From Histidinibacterium aquaticum (GTDB lineage: Bacteria; Pseudomonadota; Alphaproteobacteria; Rhodobacterales; Rhodobacteraceae): 64,000 bases of DNA. Position 1 is the first letter of the stretch, and each line of letters begins with the position of its first letter. A model generated the notes under the pieces. The model was not told the DNA's origin. It searched no databases and saw nothing but the letters and a program-made list of their open reading frames with translations. The position numbers and the translations under genes were made by a program. Positions 41,201 through 47,200 of this stretch are shown here, piece by piece. The stretch is from assembly GCF_008710275.1 (NCBI RefSeq), contig NZ_VYQE01000002.1, forward strand, positions 837,451 through 901,450. The letters run 5' to 3'.

Positions 41201-44200
41201 TCACCGAGACCGCTCCGACCTTGGCGAGCGCGTCGGCCTGGCCGACATGCGCCAGCTGGGCGCCGGTTATCGTCTCGAGCGACGAGACCGCGACCGCGAC
41301 ACCGACCCCGGCCTTGCCGCCGATGGAAACCGCGCCCGCGATCTGGATCTGGTAGGCTTGGTTCTTGGCGTCGATGTCCACGCCGCCGGCACCGGAAAGG
41401 GTGATCGCGTTCGTGGCGGAGCTGCCCGCGACCCGCGCGGAGGTCTTCGTCCGGCCGGCCGAGATCGTGACCGAGCCGGAGACGGCCTTGCCGCCCTGTC
41501 CCGGTGCGGCCGCAACGCCAATGGCGACGGAAATGGTCTTGGCGAGGTCCTCTGCCCGCACCGCGATACCGGCGGCTTCCAGCACGAGCGGGACATCGGT
41601 GGCGTCGATCGCCGCGCTAATCGCCCGGTCGGCGGAGACGACGTTGAAGGCGCCGGCGACCCCAGTGCCCTTGTCCTGTGTATTGACCGAGACGCCGCCC
41701 GACAGCAGGACGCGCACTCCATCGTCCTTGGCGGTGACTGAGACGTCCTGCGCCGTCAGGGTGCTGACGTTGTCTATCTTGGCTGTGACGACGTTCTTGT
41801 CCCGCAGCCCCGATGCCGCGCCGGAGATGGCGTAGCCGCCCTTGGTGCTCGTGTCGGCAACTGCTCCGCCCGCCCCGCTGAGCCCGCTCCCGGAAGCGCC
41901 CGATCCGCCGAGGCCCCCGCCGCTGCTCGATGGAGCGGCTCCGCCCGGCTCGGGCGTCCCCTTCTCGGTCACCGACGCGGTGACGGCAACGAGCACCTGC
42001 GCCCCGCCCGAGTTCGCGGAGACGTTGAGGTCGCCGCCGAGGGTGAACTTGCCCGCCGTCGCCGTGTCCGTCGGGTCATAGGACTCGCCGTAGCCGATCA
42101 GGGCCGTCGACGACCGGTCCGAGCTGTCCACGACGATTGTCACGCCGACCGAGGTCTTCTCCGACACGGAGACGGTCCCGCCAATGACGACGTTGACCAG
42201 GTTGTCCGAGGACGTGACGGAGAGGTCGTTTCCGAGCGTGATCGTCGAGCGCGAGTCCAGTTCGGCGCGCGCATGTGCGCTGACGAGGGTTACGGCGACC
42301 GAGCCCGTGGCGGAGACGCTCGACCCGCGTCCACCGCCGCCCGCAGCGGCGATAAGGAGCGAGTCCGTGCTCGCGTCGACCGACATGTCCCAGGCCTGGA
42401 CTTGCACATTTCCAACATCGGCCGTCGCCGTGGTCTTCGCATTAAGGACGTTGACGCCGATGCCTATCGAATTCGAGACCTTGTCGGCATCTCCGGTCGC
42501 CGGGCGGAACGGGTTCTTTTTGAACTTCTCGCCCGTGTCCTTGTAGTGCTTCTGCAGAGCGGCCTTGATGCTCTTGTTCGTATCAGGGCCATCGTTGATC
42601 GTCCGATCACTGTCGCCGAGAGCGAAGCCGGGCACGGTGAAGTTGCCGCCGATCATGAGAACGTCGTTCTCGGTGGTCGCCTTGACCGCCAGGTTCTGAC
42701 CATCGGTGCTTTCGGGCGTGGTGCCGGTTCCGCCGACATCCGGCGCAATGATGATCAACGCCCCGTCCTCGATCTTGGCGTTGGAGTCGAAGGCCTGCTC
42801 GATGTAGGCCACCGAGCCGGAGAGCCCGAGAGTCTGGCCGCGGGCGTAGGACTGCGTCCAGACATCGAAGGTCGCCGCGACGAGCCCGAAATTGTCGTCG
42901 AGCACGTTGACGAAGTTGGCGATCACCTCGGAGGCCAGGTCGCCCTTCTGGTTGACCTTGCCGAAGTTCTGCGACCCCGCGAAGTCGTAGGTCTCGAGGT
43001 CGATGCCCGCGGTAGTGACTGTCGCGCTGTAGCGGCTGCCGTCGGCCAACTCGACGACCTCGCCCTGCGCGACCGTTACGTCAGAGAGGCGGTCGGCCTG
43101 GAAGAGCACCACTTTCCAGTTCTCCGCATTCCCGAACTGGGTCTCCCCGACCTTGACGTCGGTCTGATCTCCCTGCGCCTCGTAGCGGATCCCGTCGATC
43201 TCCACCGTCTCGCCGTCCGCGACAGTCGCAATAACGTCGGTCGGGTCGGTGTAGTCGGCGGCACCGGGGGCCGTGGTCAGCTCTTCCCAGCGGCCGGGCT
43301 GCCCGGCGTAATCCTCCTGGCCGAGCTTGATGCCATCGACGTCCTCCAGCGCGCGATATGCAGTGCCGGACTCCGTCACGACGACCTGGCCCTCGGAGAC
43401 GTTCTGTGTGGTCACATAGTCCGCGGAGCCGAACTCGTTGACCAGCGGTAGGATAACGGGAGCCAGCGGAATCGAGCTGAGACCGATGCGGTTGCTGCTG
43501 GTGGACTGGACGGTCACGGCATCGCCTGCACGCAGGGCCGTCGTCCCGGTCACAATGGCGTCCGCCGACACGTCGAAAAGGCCGAGGTTGAAGGCGAAGC
43601 TGAAGCCCTTGTCCTTCAGGTTGGTGGAGGTCTCGCCGGTATTTGCGTCAGTGGCGGTGCCTTCGTTCTCGGAAAGCGCAATCGCCGCCTGTTTGGGGCG
43701 CGCCGCGGCGCTCGCGATCACGTCCGTCGTACCGTAGACAGTGATGTCGGAGTCCGTACCGTCGTCGAAGCCCAGCTTCGCGGTCACCGTATCGGTGTCG
43801 AAGACGAAGCCGAGCCCGCCCGAGAACTGGAAATTCAGGTCAGGCGTGGCGTCATCGCTGAGGTAACGCTCTGCCAAACCGGTGAACTTGGAGGCGAGAC
43901 CGTTATCCCCGCCGAATCCACCGTTCTTGATTTTCTGGGCCACACCTTTCTTGAAGGCGCCGGTCGGCACGAGGGAGCCCGCAAGGTCGTCGAAGATGTT
44001 GCCTGTCGAGACGCCGGTGACCGCGTTTGCGATCAGGCCGTTCGTGCCGGTCGGCAGTGCCAGTGGCCCGACGATCGAACCGATCCCTGCATCGTCCAGT
44101 ACGTTGCCGAGGTTGACGATGCCGAACCGGTTGAAGGTCAGCGACAGCTTCTGGCTGGTCGCCTGAACGGTAAGATCCTCGCCGACCGTGAGACCCTCAC

Positions 44201-47200
44201 CCGCGACGCGGGCGGTCGTGGTGTTGTTGCCCACCTCGACGGCAAGCGCCACCGAGACGAGGCTGTCGGTGTCGCCCTCGGCGTTCACCTCGGTATAGAG
44301 CCGCTCGATCGTGTCGGCCTGAACGATCAGATCGCCGTCCACGGTGCTGCCGGAGCGGGGAGTGACGACAACGGTGTTCGTGATGTTGACGATATTGGCG
44401 CCGATGGAAACGGCGACGGCCGGCAAACCGTTCGTGCCCCCGTTGGCGACCTTGGCGGTCGCCGTGGTGTCCACGAAGCTGCTCACCCTCGCGTCGCCGC
44501 TGACGTCGAGCAGGCCGTTGATGGTGATCGAGTGGTCGATCCGGGTGTTGGCGACCGAAACCCCCAGCATGAGCGCCATCGGCGAGGCGAAGCTGGCGTT
44601 GGTGGAATTCGCCTCTATCGTCAGGTTGCCGTGCTCGCCGGTGCCGGTCGTGCGCAGAACCGCATGCTCGGTGACGTCAATGGTCAGGTCGAACTGGGTG
44701 TTCGCGACCGAGAGGATCGGCGGACCCAGGCCGAGAAGGAAACCGCGGATATAGGTCACCATGTCGCTGGCGAACGCCGCGCCATTGGAGCCGAGGCTGC
44801 CGAGCCCCGCCTCCGAAGCCGCCTTGCCGAGGTTGAGCGAGATCTCGATGTTGCGCGCTTCGATTACCGTATCGGTCCCGGTGTCACCTGCACCGATTTG
44901 GACGGCGGCCTCGAGATAGGCCGGGTCGTAGACTCCGTTCTTGAACGACTGGTTCTGGAGGTTCGCGGTCACCGAGAAATCGCCGTCGATCGCGATGGTC
45001 ACGCCGCGATAGATGGTCAGGTCGGTGGTCTCGATATTGAGAGACCCGGTGGAGCCGATCACGACCTGCGTGCCGTCGTCGTCGCCGAAGACGACCGTTT
45101 CACTTGCGACGGTCCAGGTCTCATCGCCGAAGTCGATATTCTCACCAAACCGCAGCATGCCCGAGCGGGAGTCGTCATACCGGGTGACCGCCACGACCTC
45201 GGCCTCGATCGGTGCGCTGCCCATGATGCGCGAGGCATTGGTGTCCGTCAGCGTCAGTGCGCCCAATGCCGTGCTGGTCACATCGGACGCCATCACCGCG
45301 TAGACGCGATCCTCGATTCCCGTCGTGCTGCTACCGGAGCCATCGACGGTCAGCGCGGCGCCTGACGCGCCGAGGTCCTCGGCGACGATGACGTCGGCGC
45401 CCTCGCCGGTCTGCACGGAATCCGTTCCGCCGCCGCTGCGATAAACGAGGTCTCCGCTGAAGCCGCTGGCATTGAAGTCGTTGTTGCCGTCGTCGCCGCG
45501 GATTCCGACGACCTCGACGTCGTCCGAAATGGCGAAGCTGTTGGCCCCGCCCCAGTCCAGAACGTGATTGCCGCCGGTGGTAGAGAGACTGCCGATCCCA
45601 GAGACGGCCGATCTGAAGATGAGATGATCGCGCCCCGCGTTGCCTGTGACGTCGACGTTGGGGGTGCCGTCGACGACAAAGATGTCGTCCCCCGAGGAGC
45701 CGATCATCGTGTCGGCCCCGCCAAGACCTTCGAATAGGACACGTAACGGGCCGGCCATGTCGGAGACCAGCGTGTCGCCACTCACGCCGCGTTCGAACCC
45801 GAGCGCGGTCAGGGTCGCCGTTCGCAGGGTAGCGGACGTCCCGCCATCACCGGCCGCACCGTCGAGGTAGATGCTCCCATCCGTTCCGGGATTATCGACC
45901 GCGATCTCGATCTGCCCCTGAACGATGCTGGCCGTGACCCCCTCCACCGCGTTGATCGCATCGAGCACGTCCTGGATGTCCACGGCATCAACGGCGATGT
46001 CGACCTCGGCATCCGGCCGTGTTCCGTCCTCGAAGACGATCTTGAACTCCGCGCCGCTGCCCAGCGGCAGGCCAAGTCCACCACGCAGCGTGGCGAGTTC
46101 GGTCGTGGCCGTCAGTTCGGCCGCGGTCAGGCCGGAAGCGTCAAGCGTGTCCGCACCGGTGGTACCCCGCAGCCGGAAGTCCTCGAAGCCGCCGACGGCC
46201 GCCTCGCCGCTGCCGAACACGATGTTCGCATCCGTCAGGGTGAGAGTGTCGCCCTCGGCCTCGAGCACGTCGAACCCTGCGCCGCCGGTGACGGTGGCCT
46301 TCGCTCCGGTCCCGCCGTTGTCGACGAAGGTGACATGGTCGTCCCCTGCCCCGAGATCCGCGGTATGGCCGTGGCCCAGCCGGACGATATCTGTGAGCCC
46401 CGAGCCGGTCAGCGTCGCCGTCCCGCTCCACCCGGAAAGATCGACGTAGGCGGCCTCGGACATGGAAGACACGAGGCGGGCATTCTCGATGCCGGTCAGG
46501 CTTTCGACCGCATCCGCGGTCGGCACCGATTTCGTGCCGGTCACCTCGGTCACGGAGACGCTGCCGGAGGCGGTCTGCCGCAGCTCCGCGGACAGGCCGT
46601 ACCCCGTCACGCGGCCGCCCAGCGCGCCGGAGAATGTCAGGGCGATTTCGGTGATGCGCCCGTCACCGTCGCGCTCCAACGCCGTCGACCAGTTGCCGCG
46701 CGGGAACTGCTTCCAGCTCGACATGACGCCCTGCACGTCCGCATCCGTGGCGTCGTAGGAGAGCTTCGGTCCGTCCAACTGCAGACCGTCGTCCAGCTCC
46801 AGTCGCAGGCGGAACCAATCGTCGTCCGACCCCGCCCCGGAGACGTCGAGCGTGATGGTCTCGTCGACCGCCGTGTCGGAGGTATGGGCGAAGCTCGTGT
46901 TCGTCAGGACGTAGCGCGTCAGTCCACCGTCGGGCAGCAGGCCCGGCCCCGGCTGGAACGGGAACCGGGCCCCTTCCTGCAGAGTGTCCTCGCCGTCGCC
47001 GCCATCGAAGCTGTCGGCACCGTAGCCCCCGCTGAGCACGTCGTTTCCGATCCCCCCGATCAGGACGTCGTCGCCGCCCTGCCCCAGGAGCGTCAGGGTC
47101 AGTTCGCTGGCGCTCCGGCTCAGCGTGATGCCGCTTGCGTCGAACTCATTGGCGTCGTCGTCGCCCTCGAGAGTGATTGCCTCGACGCCCTTGAGTTCGT

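Noticed and set aside
36708..41741. A 1677-codon plus-strand open frame, and others at 30906-34049 and 26427-29123
   Set aside because: They run antisense to the giant gene and arise from its codon bias; they have no ribosome sites or recognisable domains.
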